From Novosphingobium sp. 18050 (GTDB lineage: Bacteria > Pseudomonadota > Alphaproteobacteria > Sphingomonadales > Sphingomonadaceae): a DNA stretch of 64,000 bases. The notes under the pieces are model-generated. The model was not told the DNA's origin, searched no databases, and saw only the letters and a list, made by a program, of their open reading frames with translations. This document shows, piece after piece, positions 42,646 through 53,320 of this stretch; the first letter of the stretch is position 1, and each line of letters starts with the position of its first letter. A program made the position numbers and the translations under genes. The DNA is taken from contig NZ_CACSJO010000012.1 of NCBI RefSeq assembly GCF_902706195.1, positions 1 through 64,000 on the forward strand. Reading direction: 5' to 3'.

Positions 42646-45513
42646 TCAGTGGGCGGCGCCCCAGCTTGATCCGAAGCCGATTTCCACACCCAGCGGCACG
42701 TCGAGGCTGACCGCGGGCGTCGCTGCCTGGGCCATCACCCGCTCGATCACCGGCTTGGCCGCGGCAACGTCGCCTTCGGGCAGTTCGAACACCAGTTCGT
42801 CGTGCACCTGCAGCAGCATCCGCACATGGCCGAGCCCGGCCTCGGCCAGCGCCGGGTTCATGCGGACCATCGCGCGCTTGATGATGTCGGCGCTCGTGCC
42901 CTGGATCGGAGCGTTGATCGCCGCGCGCTCGGACCCTTGGCGCTCGGCCTGGTTCTTCGCATTGACGCGGGGGAACCAGGTCTTGCGGCCGAACAGCGTT
43001 TCCGAATAGCCATTGGTGCGCACGCCCTCCAGCGTTTCGTGGATATAGCGCTGGATGCCCGGGAAACGTTCGAAATAGCGGTCGATCATCGCCTGCGCCT
43101 CGTCCGCCGGCACGCCCAACCGCCCGGCAAGGCCCCAGCGCGAGATGCCGTAAAGGATTGCGAAGTTGATCGTCTTGGCCCGCCCACGCGTGTCGCGGTC
43201 GACCACGCCGAACATCTCCATCGCCGTGCGCGAGTGGATGTCCTCGCCGTTCGCGAAGGCTTCCTTGAGGCTGGGCACATCGGCCATGTGCGCGGCAAGG
43301 CGCAGTTCGATCTGCGAATAGTCGGCCGAAAGCAGGACATTGCCGGTATCCGCCACGAAACAGTCGCGGATCTGGCGGCCGATCTCGGTGCGGATCGGGA
43401 TGTTCTGCAGGTTCGGATCGGTGGACGAAAGGCGCCCGGTCTGCGCGCCGACAAGGCTGTAGCTGGTGTGGACGCGCTGGGTGGCGGGATTGATCGCCGC
43501 CTGCAGCGCCTCGGTGTAGGTGGAGCGCAGCTTGGACAGCTGCCGCCATTCCAGCACCTGCGTCGCAACTTCGGCGCCCTGCCCGGCCAGACCTTCGAGG
43601 ATCGACTGGTCGGTGGAATACTGGCCGCTCTTGCCTTTCTTGCCGCCCTTGTAGCCCAGCTTGTCGAACAGGATATCGCCCAGCTGCTTGGGGCTGCCGA
43701 TGGTGAATTCCTGGCCGACCCTGGCGAAGATTTCCTTCTCCAGCGTGCCGATGGCCTCGGCGAACTGGCTGGAGAGACCCGCCAGCTTCTCGCGGTCCAC
43801 CTTGATGCCGTGGCGCTCCATCTGCGCAACCACCGGGATCAGCGGGCGGTCTACCCGCTCATAGATCCGGGTGCCCCCTTCGTAGGACAGGCGCGGCTTG
43901 AGGGCGCTGTGCAGGCGCCATGTGACGTCAGCGTCTTCGGCGGCGTACTGCGTCGCGCGGTCGAGCGGGACTTCGCCGAAGGGAATCGCCTTCTTGCCGG
44001 TGCCGCAGATCTCCTTGAAGGTCAGGGTGGTGTGCGCAAGGTGGCGCTGCGACAGCTCGTCCATGCCGTGGCCACCGCCGATCCCGTCGAGCGAACGCCC
44101 GGCATCAAGACAGAAACTGACAATCATGGTGTCATCAACCGGCGAAACCTCGATGCCGTGCCGGGCCAGCACATTGAGGTCGTACTTGATGTTCTGGCCG
44201 ACTTTGAGGACCGCATCGCTTTCGAGCAGCGGCTTGAGCCGTGCCAGTGCTTCGGCCAGTGGGATTTGCTCGGGCTTCTCGGCGAACATGTCGTTGCCGC
44301 CGTGGCCCAGCGGGATGTAGCAGGCCTGGTTGGCGCCCACCGCAAGGCTGATCCCGGCAAGGTCGGCGCGCATTGCATCGAGCGCCGAAGTCTCGGTATC
44401 GATGGCGACGAGGCGCGCGGCAGCGGCGCGCGCGATCCACTCATCCAGTTGCGCCACGGTGGTCACGCACTCGTAGGCGGTACGGTCGACAGCGGGCCAT
44501 TCGGGCAGCGGCTGGCGCGAGGCGCCTGCGATGCCGCCCACGCCGGTGCCGTCGCCATTGGCCTTCACGCCGGCGGTAGCGGCCTTGGCCGGATTGAGCT
44601 GGGTCGCCCGCTCAGGGCTGCCTGAGCCGAGGTCGAGCCGCTTGAGCAGGCTGGTAAAGCCGTGGAAACCCAGGAACGCGGCGAGCGGCTCGGGCGGAAT
44701 CGCGGCCAGCTTGAAGTCATCCAGCGCCATCGGCAGCGCGCAATCTTCCTTGAGCGTTACCAGCACCTTGGAGAGGCGAGCCTGCTCGGCCTGCTCGATC
44801 AGGCGCTCCTGCAACTTGGACTTCTTCATCGCCGGCGCGGCAGCCAGCGCGGATTCAAGGTCACCGTAGTCCTGGATCAGCTTGGTCGCGGTCTTGGGAC
44901 CGACTCCGTAGACGCCCGGCACGTTGTCCACCGCATCGCCCATAAGCGCCAGCACGTCGCCGACCTTATCCGGAGCGACGCCGAACTTTTCGAGCACTTC
45001 GGGGATGTCGATGCGCTGGTTCTTCATGGTGTCCAGCATGTCGACGCAGCCACCGCCGATGCCGCACTTGCCGACAAGCTGCATGAGATCCTTGTCGGAA
45101 GATACGATTGTCACGTCCCAGCCCACTGCGGTCGCCGCGCGGGCGTAGGAGGCGATGAGGTCGTCCGCCTCGTAACCCAGCTCCTCGATGCAAGGCAGCG
45201 AGAAGGCGCGCGTGGCATCGCGGATCAGCGGGAACTGCGGGACCAGATCCTCGGGCGGCGGCGGGCGGTTGGCCTTGTAGTCGGCATAGATATCGTTGCG
45301 AAACGACTTGCTGGAGGCGTCGAGAATCACCGCAAGGTGGGTGGGGCCGTCCGCTTTGTTGAGGTCTTCGGCCAGCTTCCACAGCATCGTCGTATAGCCG
45401 TAAACCGCACCCACCGGCGTCCCTTGCGGGTTGGTGAGCGGCGGCAGGCGGTGATAGGCGCGGAAGATATAGGCCGAGCCGTCGACGAGATAGAGGTGCT
45501 GCTTGGAATCCAT
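42646..45513 (-). CDS. polA: DNA polymerase I
   Basis: A 955-aa three-domain enzyme. Residues 1-300 are the 5' nuclease (LVDGSAYIFRAYHRLP, GDAVDNVPGVYGVGPKTA). Residues about 350-540 are the 3'-5' exonuclease with an intact first motif VAIDTETSALD and YAAEDADVT, so proofreading should work, unlike in some bacterial Pol I. The polymerase part has SADYSQIELRLAAHMADV, RGRAKTINFAILYG and QVHDELVFEL. It removes RNA primers and fills gaps. Single gene, with mscS downstream on the same strand. Confidence 0.97.
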   Translation of the reverse strand: MDSKQHLYLVDGSAYIFRAYHRLPPLTNPQGTPVGAVYGYTTMLWKLAEDLNKADGPTHLAVILDASSKSFRNDIYADYKANRPPPPEDLVPQFPLIRDATRAFSLPCIEELGYEADDLIASYARAATAVGWDVTIVSSDKDLMQLVGKCGIGGGCVDMLDTMKNQRIDIPEVLEKFGVAPDKVGDVLALMGDAVDNVPGVYGVGPKTATKLIQDYGDLESALAAAPAMKKSKLQERLIEQAEQARLSKVLVTLKEDCALPMALDDFKLAAIPPEPLAAFLGFHGFTSLLKRLDLGSGSPERATQLNPAKAATAGVKANGDGTGVGGIAGASRQPLPEWPAVDRTAYECVTTVAQLDEWIARAAAARLVAIDTETSALDAMRADLAGISLAVGANQACYIPLGHGGNDMFAEKPEQIPLAEALARLKPLLESDAVLKVGQNIKYDLNVLARHGIEVSPVDDTMIVSFCLDAGRSLDGIGGGHGMDELSQRHLAHTTLTFKEICGTGKKAIPFGEVPLDRATQYAAEDADVTWRLHSALKPRLSYEGGTRIYERVDRPLIPVVAQMERHGIKVDREKLAGLSSQFAEAIGTLEKEIFARVGQEFTIGSPKQLGDILFDKLGYKGGKKGKSGQYSTDQSILEGLAGQGAEVATQVLEWRQLSKLRSTYTEALQAAINPATQRVHTSYSLVGAQTGRLSSTDPNLQNIPIRTEIGRQIRDCFVADTGNVLLSADYSQIELRLAAHMADVPSLKEAFANGEDIHSRTAMEMFGVVDRDTRGRAKTINFAILYGISRWGLAGRLGVPADEAQAMIDRYFERFPGIQRYIHETLEGVRTNGYSETLFGRKTWFPRVNAKNQAERQGSERAAINAPIQGTSADIIKRAMVRMNPALAEAGLGHVRMLLQVHDELVFELPEGDVAAAKPVIERVMAQAATPAVSLDVPLGVEIGFGSSWGAAH

Positions 45514-45721
45514 GAGCGATCCCTAGCAGCGCCGGGGCCGGTCGTCAGCAGGGCAGTGGATTTCACCGGGCATGGAACCGATCGCGCCCGCAGGAGTTTT
45601 GGCACCGCGCTTGAAACCTCGCGCGGCGCCTCCTACCCACGGGCCAGAGCCCGACGAAGGAGGCTCACGCGGCGTTTCGCCGACGGGGTTATTTCGCAGC
45701 TAAGAGGGATACACAGACACT

Positions 45722-46048
45722 ATGCGCAAGATTATTTTCGCCGCCGCAGCAGCCGTGACCGCCATGTCGCTGGGCGCCTGCTCGGAAAAGACCCAGGACG
45801 CCACCGAAACCATGGCTTCTTCGGCCGGAGACGACATCCAGGCCGCTGCCACGGACGTGGGTGATGCCATGGGTAACGCGGGCGACAAGGCCTCGCAGGC
45901 TGCCGACGACACCGCCGACGCCGCCAAGGACGCTGCCAAGAGCGCAGAGAAGACCACCGACGACATCGCCGCAGACGCCGAGAAGGCCGCGAACGATGTT
46001 GCCAACGAGATGGCCAATCACACCGATGGCGATCCGAAGACCAACTGA
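45722..46048 (+). CDS. Small Ala/Asp-rich lipoprotein
   Basis: A 108-aa protein with a lipoprotein signal; the lipobox MSLGAC places the lipidated Cys at residue 20. The mature part is a low-complexity helical stretch of repeated TADAAKDAAKSAEKT-like segments, reminiscent of LEA-like or YtxH-type stress proteins. It is probably anchored to a membrane and faces the periplasm. Function unknown. A strong terminator follows at 46070-46095. Confidence 0.8.
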   Translation: MRKIIFAAAAAVTAMSLGACSEKTQDATETMASSAGDDIQAAATDVGDAMGNAGDKASQAADDTADAAKDAAKSAEKTTDDIAADAEKAANDVANEMANHTDGDPKTN

Positions 46049-46069
46049 TCTTTCGCTATCGCGGAACGG

Positions 46070-46095
46070 AAAAGGGGCCTCGCGGCCCCTTTTTT
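46070..46095. terminator. Bidirectional intrinsic terminator
   Basis: AAAAGGGGCC and GGCCCCTTTT pair perfectly around TCGC, followed by further T. It serves the lipoprotein gene and probably also the convergent hydrolase gene. Confidence 0.85.
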
Positions 46096-46122
46096 GTGTC
46101 TGCCCTCGGCTCTTTGACTGCC

Positions 46123-47199
46123 TCAGCGCGAGGAGGCGGTGCGCCGCATGCCAGGGGCTTCGGTGAGGTAGCCGTTGTAGACAGTACGGGCGATGCTCGC
46201 GATGCGCGATTCGCGGCCCGGGCGCCCGCCCTGCCCCGTCACATAGATGGCAACGGCAAAAACCCGGCCATCGGGCGTCTGGACAATGCCGACGTCGCTC
46301 GACGTGTTGTTGAGCGAGCCGGTCTTGTGCGAAACCTGCGCACCTTCGGGAAGACCTGCGGGAATGCGGCGCTTGCCGGTGACGCAGCGGCTCATTGCGC
46401 CAAGAATCACACTGCGACTCGACGGGCTCAGCCACTTGCCCTGGTAGATGCCCGAGAGAAGCTGGACCATGGCGTAAGGCGTCGCGCTGTCGCGCGTGTC
46501 GACCACGCGGGCAGGATCGATGGCGCCGTCGTCACGGACCAGCGTGGCGATGTCGCGGTCGATGTGCCAGTCGTCGATACCCGCGCGCCCGACCCAAGCA
46601 TTGACCGCCTTGGGGCCGCCCACGACCTTGAGCAGGGCATCGGTGGCATAATTGTTGGAGCGCGTGATCATCAGTTCGATCAGGCGCGAGGCGGTCATGT
46701 ATTCGCCCGCGCGGACCGGCGCGACCGCGCTGGAGAACGGAGCCGAGCCGACCGGGACCATCAGCGGGAATTCGCTGGTGAGGCTCCATTTGCCCTTGTC
46801 GACGCCTTCGAGGAAAGTTGCGGCAATGGCGATCTTGCTTGTGCTGGCCATCGGGAAGCGCTGGTTGCCCAGCACATCGACCATGCGGCCGCTGGTAAGG
46901 TCCATCGCGGCGACGCCGATGCGCCCCTGCGAGGCATTGGCGACGGCTGCCAGCTGCTGGCCAAACGGTGAGGAATAAGTACGCGGCCCACGCTGTTCGG
47001 TGCCGAACATGTCGTCGAAGCTGTTCTGAACTTCGACCACCTGGTCGGTCGCCCGCGCTGCGGGTGCAATGGGCTGAAGTTGTTCGGCATAAGCCGCGCC
47101 CAGCGGCAGCAAAGCTGCTGCAGCGGTCATCGCCGTAGTTGCGAAAGTGCGCCAAATGCCAGCACGGCACCGCGCAAAAAGTTGGCCTGCCCCGGTCAT
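46123..47199 (-). CDS. Serine hydrolase of the class A beta-lactamase fold
   Basis: A 358-aa secreted protein (signal ending LPLGAAYAEQ). It has the SxxK (MASTSKIAIAATF), the SDN-like SNN (TRSNNYATDALL) and the KTG (VSHKTGSLNN) of PF13354-type proteins. The omega-loop region before DTRDSATPYAM shows no ExxLN, so the deacylating Glu of true class A beta-lactamases is apparently missing. It is also 60 residues longer than typical enzymes. A role in peptidoglycan or peptide hydrolysis is more likely than antibiotic resistance. The start at 47199 follows GGGGA; the upstream open frame is not conserved. Confidence 0.85.
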   Translation of the reverse strand: MTGAGQLFARCRAGIWRTFATTAMTAAAALLPLGAAYAEQLQPIAPAARATDQVVEVQNSFDDMFGTEQRGPRTYSSPFGQQLAAVANASQGRIGVAAMDLTSGRMVDVLGNQRFPMASTSKIAIAATFLEGVDKGKWSLTSEFPLMVPVGSAPFSSAVAPVRAGEYMTASRLIELMITRSNNYATDALLKVVGGPKAVNAWVGRAGIDDWHIDRDIATLVRDDGAIDPARVVDTRDSATPYAMVQLLSGIYQGKWLSPSSRSVILGAMSRCVTGKRRIPAGLPEGAQVSHKTGSLNNTSSDVGIVQTPDGRVFAVAIYVTGQGGRPGRESRIASIARTVYNGYLTEAPGMRRTASSR

Positions 47200-47470
47200 G
47201 CAGTCCCCACCATAAAGTCGTCCACGTTCCCAAACGGTTAACGGAGTAGAGATAAAACGCCACTCCCTAGCGACGAACCGCATCGGGTTTGCGGCAATTT
47301 CCCGAATGCGCACTTTCCTTTCGCGCAGATGAATGAATCTGGCACGTTGGCTCGACTGCGCATCAACATCCTTCAACAGGCTAAGTCCGGGCGGCGTGCG
47401 CTCGTCCTAGACTTCCGTTCAGCCTGAATTTTTCGAAGGCCCCGCGATCGCACGCGGCACACGAACCTCA
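47200..47470. other. Gap between the hydrolase gene and the groEL terminator
   Basis: No gene seen. It contains the hydrolase promoter region; GCAT.GGG...CCC.ATGC around 47280-47310 forms a weak dyad. Confidence 0.3.
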
Positions 47471-47504
47471 AAAGAAAAGGGCCGGGAGATTGCTCTCCCG
47501 GCCC
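47471..47504 (-). terminator. groEL intrinsic terminator
   Basis: GGGCCGGGAGA pairs perfectly with TCTCCCGGCCC around TTGC; on the minus strand it is followed by TTTTCTTTT. Confidence 0.85.
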
Positions 47505-47539
47505 CTTCATGTCCGTCGATGAGATCGACGGGCTTCTTA

Positions 47540-49195
<1,656 letters not shown>

Positions 49196-49227
49196 TTAGT
49201 AAAATCAGCTAGATGGATGCGAAAATC

Positions 49228-49515
49228 TTAGGCGATGACGCCCAGGATGTCCGATTCCTTCATGATCAGCAGGTCTTCACCCGAAACCTTGACCTCGGTG
49301 CCCGACCACTTGCCGAACAGAACGCGGTCGCCGACGGTGACGTCGAGCGGGGTGATGGTGCCGTTTTCAGCGCGGGCGCCGGTGCCGACGGCGACGATTT
49401 CGCCCTCAGCCGGCTTTTCCTTGGCGCTGTCGGGGATGATGATGCCACCGGCCGTCTTTTCTTCGGCCTCGACGCGGCGCACGAGAACACGGTCGTGCAG
49501 CGGGCGGAAAGTCAT
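49228..49515 (-). CDS. groES: Co-chaperonin GroES (Hsp10)
   Basis: A 95-aa protein: [29 protein letters not shown] is the mobile-loop region, followed by [26 protein letters not shown] lies before the ATG. It caps the GroEL ring. First gene of the operon; a CIRCE operator lies 39 bases before the start. Confidence 0.98.
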   Translation of the reverse strand: MTFRPLHDRVLVRRVEAEEKTAGGIIIPDSAKEKPAEGEIVAVGTGARAENGTITPLDVTVGDRVLFGKWSGTEVKVSGEDLLIMKESDILGVIA

Positions 49516-49553
49516 TGGGAATCTCCCTAATATCCAACGAACATAAAACTGGA

Positions 49554-49580
49554 TTGGCACTCGACAGTAAGGAGTGCCAA
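49554..49580. promoter_or_regulatory. CIRCE operator (HrcA binding site)
   Basis: TTGGCACTC, a 9-base spacer, GAGTGCCAA: a perfect 9-bp inverted repeat that differs from the consensus TTAGCACTC-N9-GAGTGCTAA only at the symmetric third position. Heat-inducible repression by HrcA is expected; hrcA itself is not in the window. Confidence 0.93.
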
Positions 49581-49698
49581 CGGCCGTGGATATGGTCTCC
49601 GCCCCGGGGAGCGTCAAGCGGCGTGTGCTAGAAAAAATTCACCGGCGCACTGCCCCCGCGATGAGGTGGTGCCGCAGAAGGGTAGGCGCAATGGATGA

Positions 49699-51123
49699 CT
49701 AAGCAATGACTGCGTGGATCACAGGTGCGGAAGACGGTTGAACCGCCGACTCGGGCACCAGCCGGAAACGGCCACGCCAGTGCCAGCGCGCCAGCAGCAG
49801 GATCGCCGCTACGGTCAGCCCTACGGCAAGGCCGATCCATACGCCCACCCCGCGAAGGGGCGTGAACAGGCCCAGCGCAACCGATGTCGCAAAGCCCGCT
49901 GCCCAGTAACCCAGAACCGCGATCACCGCCGGAATGCGCGTGTCCTGAATGCCGCGCAGCGCTCCGGCGACGACGGCCTGCAGCCCGTCGGTAAGCTGGA
50001 ACACGGCGGCGACGAACAGGTACTGCATCGCCAGGATCACCATGCCCGCGTTTTCAGGCGCCGAAATATCGACATAGGCCGAGATGATGGCCTTCGGGAA
50101 CAGCAGCATCGCCAGCGCCGAAACGCCCACGAACGCCAGTCCGATCACGATCGCCGCCCAGCCTGCATGCCCGATCGCCGCCTTGTTGCCCGCACCGTAG
50201 TGATAGCCGACCCGGATCGTCGCCGCCTGACCGATACCGTAAGGCACCTGAAACGCGAAGGCCGCGATCTGCAGCGCCACGGTATGCGCGGCCAGCTCCG
50301 TCTCGCCAACGCGGCCCATCAGGAAGGCGGCGCCGCTGAACAGCCCGCCTTCGGCGATCAGCGTCGCAGAGATCGGCAGGCCAAGGCTGAGCATCTGACG
50401 CAGACGGCTCCATTCCGGCCGCCACCAGCGTCCGAAGATATGGAAACGGCGAAGCTGCCGGTCGCCCCGGATCGCCAGAACATAGGCCAGCACGGTGACG
50501 CAGGCGGTAATGACACTCGCCGTCGCAGAGCCGTTGAGGCCCAGAGCGGGCGCACCGAAATTGCCGAAGACGAGGGCATAATTGCCCAGTGCATTCACAA
50601 GAATGGCGAGCGCGGTAATCATCGTCGCGAAGACCGGCCGGCCCAGCGCCGAGACAAAAGTGCGCAGCACGTTGGCCACGGCCATCGGCACCAGCGCCAG
50701 CGAAACCACGCGGATAAAGCTGCCCGACAGCGCGGTGACATGCGGGTCCTGCCCGGTCGCCAGCATGATCGTCTCACCCAGCGAACACACACCGACCGCG
50801 CCAAGACCCAGCGCCAAGGCCAGCCACAGGGCCATGCGCACCGAACGGCGCACCTCGCGGATCGAATTGCGCCTGCGCCCGACCTCCGCCGCGATCAGTG
50901 GAGCCACTGCGCCGGTCACGCCGTTCAACCCCATCATCACGACCGCAACGATGGCCACCGCGAGGCTCGACGCCGCCAGAGATTCCTGCCCCAGCCGCGC
51001 CACGAAAATCACGTCTATCGCGAAAACCGCCATCTGCAGCATGTTGGCAAGCGCCAACGGCACGGCAAGTCGCAAGGTCGCGCCGAGTTCGGCGCGGAAC
51101 GGATGGTGGTGGCTCTCCCTCAT
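49699..51123 (-). CDS. MATE-family efflux transporter
   Basis: A 474-aa inner-membrane protein with about twelve helices in two MatE halves (LRLAVPLALANMLQMAVFAIDVIFVARLG starts the first, MLSLGLPISATLIAEGGLFSGAAFLMGRVG the second). MATE transporters export cationic or polyaromatic compounds using Na+ or H+. The start at 51123 gives the conserved N-terminal length; 44 codons upstream are not part of the family. No regulator is adjacent. Confidence 0.92.
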   Translation of the reverse strand: MRESHHHPFRAELGATLRLAVPLALANMLQMAVFAIDVIFVARLGQESLAASSLAVAIVAVVMMGLNGVTGAVAPLIAAEVGRRRNSIREVRRSVRMALWLALALGLGAVGVCSLGETIMLATGQDPHVTALSGSFIRVVSLALVPMAVANVLRTFVSALGRPVFATMITALAILVNALGNYALVFGNFGAPALGLNGSATASVITACVTVLAYVLAIRGDRQLRRFHIFGRWWRPEWSRLRQMLSLGLPISATLIAEGGLFSGAAFLMGRVGETELAAHTVALQIAAFAFQVPYGIGQAATIRVGYHYGAGNKAAIGHAGWAAIVIGLAFVGVSALAMLLFPKAIISAYVDISAPENAGMVILAMQYLFVAAVFQLTDGLQAVVAGALRGIQDTRIPAVIAVLGYWAAGFATSVALGLFTPLRGVGVWIGLAVGLTVAAILLLARWHWRGRFRLVPESAVQPSSAPVIHAVIA

Positions 51124-51182
51124 TTGAGGGGCGCGATAGGGCTTCGGGTGCTGGCAGGAAAGCGATTCGTGAAAAGGGAAGG

Positions 51183-51200
51183 ACTGGGGCGATGGCCCAT
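51183..51200. repeat. REP-like palindrome copy before the TPR gene's stop
   Basis: ACTGGGGCGATGGCCCAT, an imperfect palindrome close to the ends of the element at 8161-8321, 9 bases beyond the TPR gene stop. Confidence 0.45.
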
Positions 51201-51208
51201 GGTCTTCC

Positions 51209-52984
51209 TTAACCCTTGGGTCCCTTGACCGGTGCCTGTTCCAGCAAGTCCGCAAACTCGCCCGCCGGACTGGCCGAAGGGATCGCCGCCATCGCCTGAG
51301 CCAGCTTCCCGGAATCGACAGCGCCCGGTGCTCCAGTCAGCATCTCGAATACCGGCGCCGAGGGCAGTCCCTTGAACGCCGCGCCGTAGCGCCGGTGCAG
51401 TCCGGTAAGCCCTTCCTCGCGTCCCAGCATCGCCAGCGAGATCGCGTGGCGCAGCACTTCCGCCTGCGCCACCGTGTCCAGCCTGCGGCCATTCGGCAGG
51501 GCACCGGCGGACATTTCAGCGTAGCGCGACCAGCTGCGCTTCTGCCACAGGATCTCGGACTGCATCGCGCCCGCGTTCGGCAAGTCCTGCAATACGGCGA
51601 GCGCTTCGTCGATGCGGCCGACCTGCGTGAGCGCGGCGGCTTCCACCTTCGCGCGTTCGGCCAGCATGATGTCGGGCAGGTTGGGGTCGTTGGTATCGCG
51701 CAGCGTCTTGAGCGCGCGTTCCGGCCTGCCGGCAAGGATGTAGAGGCTGGCCACACGCGCCGAGAGCGGCCCGCGTGCAAGGTCGCCGGCGCGTACGGTC
51801 AGCTGGTACGAGAGCAGGTCCGCGGCCCGTTCGAACAGGCCCGCCTGCTGCAGGCGTTCGGCGAGGCGGCTTGCCATGAGGTCGCCCTCGGCACCGGATG
51901 GGGCGAGGTCGCGGTAATCCCAGTATAGCCCCGCCGCGCGGTCGAGCGGCAGCTTCCGAGCGGGGTCCAGCGCCTCCAGAAGCTTGGCGCGCAGGGACGG
52001 GAGGAAATCCGCCCCCTGCTTCGCCGGATCATGGTAGCGGATCAGCGCCGACCCGGCCGAAAGCGCGGCAGGCAGGTCGCCCCGCGCATCGGCAAGGCTA
52101 TAACTGAGGCGCAGTGCGCGCTCCTCGATCGTATCGCCCCGCCAAGTGTAGCGGATAGTGTCGAGCTTCTTGAGCGCCGCTTCGGGGCGGATCGCCTTGC
52201 GGGCGACTTCGCCTTCCAGTTCGCTAAGCTGTGCGTCGATGCGCTGCTCCGGCGTGCCCGAGCGGGCGACGCGGGCGAAGCGCAGCCGGGCATCGTCGAC
52301 TTTGCCAAGCGCCAGTTGTGCCCGCGCGCGAAGGAGGTTGGCGGCGGGATCGCGGTCGGGCAGCCAGGACAGCCAGTGCAGCGCCTTGTCGGGCGCGCCG
52401 CCTTCGACCCCGGCGCGCGCGGCGGCAAGGACGAAGGGCGCGGCGCGCGGCTTGGCCAGCGCGGGACCGGCACAGGCGAGCTGCTGCAGCGCCTGTTCGG
52501 CAAGGCCCGCCTGCGCCAGCGCCCGCAGGCGCCACAGGCAGGCTTCCGGGTCGGCGCGAAGGCCCGGCATGTCGAGCGCGGCGACCGCATCCTCGGCGCG
52601 GCCGAGCTGGGTGAGCGCCGCCCCGCGTGCAAGGCGATAGGCATCCACCATGCCCAGATCAGGGTCGTCCAGACGCATGACATCCAGCACGCCGAGCGCC
52701 TCGGGTCCGCGCTCATCCGCGATCAGGCTGCGGGCGAAATCCCAGCGCACGCCCTGCCGCTCGGGCGTGGGAGCGGCGGCGAGGCGCTTCCACGCCTCGC
52801 GCTCGGCCATGGGCGCCCATGCCGAAGCGCCGGTAAGTGCGGGCCGCTGGGCCAGTTCCGCTGCAAACCCGGGCAGGCGCGGCGCGTAAGTAGGCGCAGG
52901 TTCCGGCGCAGGCTCGGTCACCGCAGACAGCAGTACGGCACCGGGCAGCAGAGCGACGCGGGCAAGCAGGCGCGCACGGCTCAC
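51209..52984 (-). CDS. Tetratricopeptide-repeat protein, exported, flagellar neighbourhood
   Basis: A 591-aa Ala/Leu-rich helical protein. After an N-terminal hydrophobic segment (LLARVALLPGAVLLSAV) and a Pro-rich linker it consists of helix pairs of TPR/Sel1 style, for example ALGVLDVMRLDDPDLGMVDAY and ASLYILAGRPERALKTLRD. The start is GTG at 52984, overlapping the stop of the 84-aa gene (GTGA). It should lie in the periplasm, perhaps as a scaffold. The genes just upstream on the chromosome are flagellar, so a motor- or stator-associated role is possible but not shown. Confidence 0.7.
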   Translation of the reverse strand: MSRARLLARVALLPGAVLLSAVTEPAPEPAPTYAPRLPGFAAELAQRPALTGASAWAPMAEREAWKRLAAAPTPERQGVRWDFARSLIADERGPEALGVLDVMRLDDPDLGMVDAYRLARGAALTQLGRAEDAVAALDMPGLRADPEACLWRLRALAQAGLAEQALQQLACAGPALAKPRAAPFVLAAARAGVEGGAPDKALHWLSWLPDRDPAANLLRARAQLALGKVDDARLRFARVARSGTPEQRIDAQLSELEGEVARKAIRPEAALKKLDTIRYTWRGDTIEERALRLSYSLADARGDLPAALSAGSALIRYHDPAKQGADFLPSLRAKLLEALDPARKLPLDRAAGLYWDYRDLAPSGAEGDLMASRLAERLQQAGLFERAADLLSYQLTVRAGDLARGPLSARVASLYILAGRPERALKTLRDTNDPNLPDIMLAERAKVEAAALTQVGRIDEALAVLQDLPNAGAMQSEILWQKRSWSRYAEMSAGALPNGRRLDTVAQAEVLRHAISLAMLGREEGLTGLHRRYGAAFKGLPSAPVFEMLTGAPGAVDSGKLAQAMAAIPSASPAGEFADLLEQAPVKGPKG

Positions 52985-53235
52985 AGCTGCGCACCCCCGG
53001 CCAAGCCGGACAGCACGAACACCGCGCCGCCGATGGCGCAGCCGATAAGGAACAGCAACACGCTGCCGACGACCCACAGCAGACTTCCGCCCTGGCGCGC
53101 CTGAGCGGCGGCTACGGCGGACGGCGCCTGGTCTTCGTCATCCTGCGCATGATCGCTGCGGCGTCGCGCGGGCACGGCCTGCACAGCGCTGGAGTTAACG
53201 ACCCGCACTTTCGCCGGACGCCGATCGCTGCTCAT
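52981..53235 (-). CDS. 84-aa single-pass membrane protein
   Basis: A small protein with a 50-residue charged, Ala/Pro-rich cytoplasmic part and one membrane helix near the C-terminus (LLWVVGSVLLFLIGCAIGGAVFVLSGLAGG). Translationally coupled to the TPR gene. The two probably work together, with the short protein as a membrane partner. No family recognised. Confidence 0.6.
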   Translation of the reverse strand: MSSDRRPAKVRVVNSSAVQAVPARRRSDHAQDDEDQAPSAVAAAQARQGGSLLWVVGSVLLFLIGCAIGGAVFVLSGLAGGAQL

Positions 53236-53320
53236 TGGTAGGGGATTCCTTAAGTTTCATCCTATTATAGAAGAGCGGCACGCCTTGCGGACAAGGCGAA
53301 GCCGATCTGCGGAGTCCCTG

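Noticed and set aside
42802-44625. 607-codon plus-strand frame opposite polA
   Set aside because: Antisense shadow; His/Arg/Gly-rich without domain motifs.
46123-47199. Acquired beta-lactam resistance gene
   Set aside because: Omega-loop Glu not found, protein longer than resistance enzymes, base composition like its neighbours and no mobile context.
51209-53104. Plus-strand frames (e.g. 52031-53104) opposite the TPR gene
   Set aside because: The minus-strand frame has helical repeats, a membrane segment and coupling to the 84-aa gene; the plus-strand frames have no motif.
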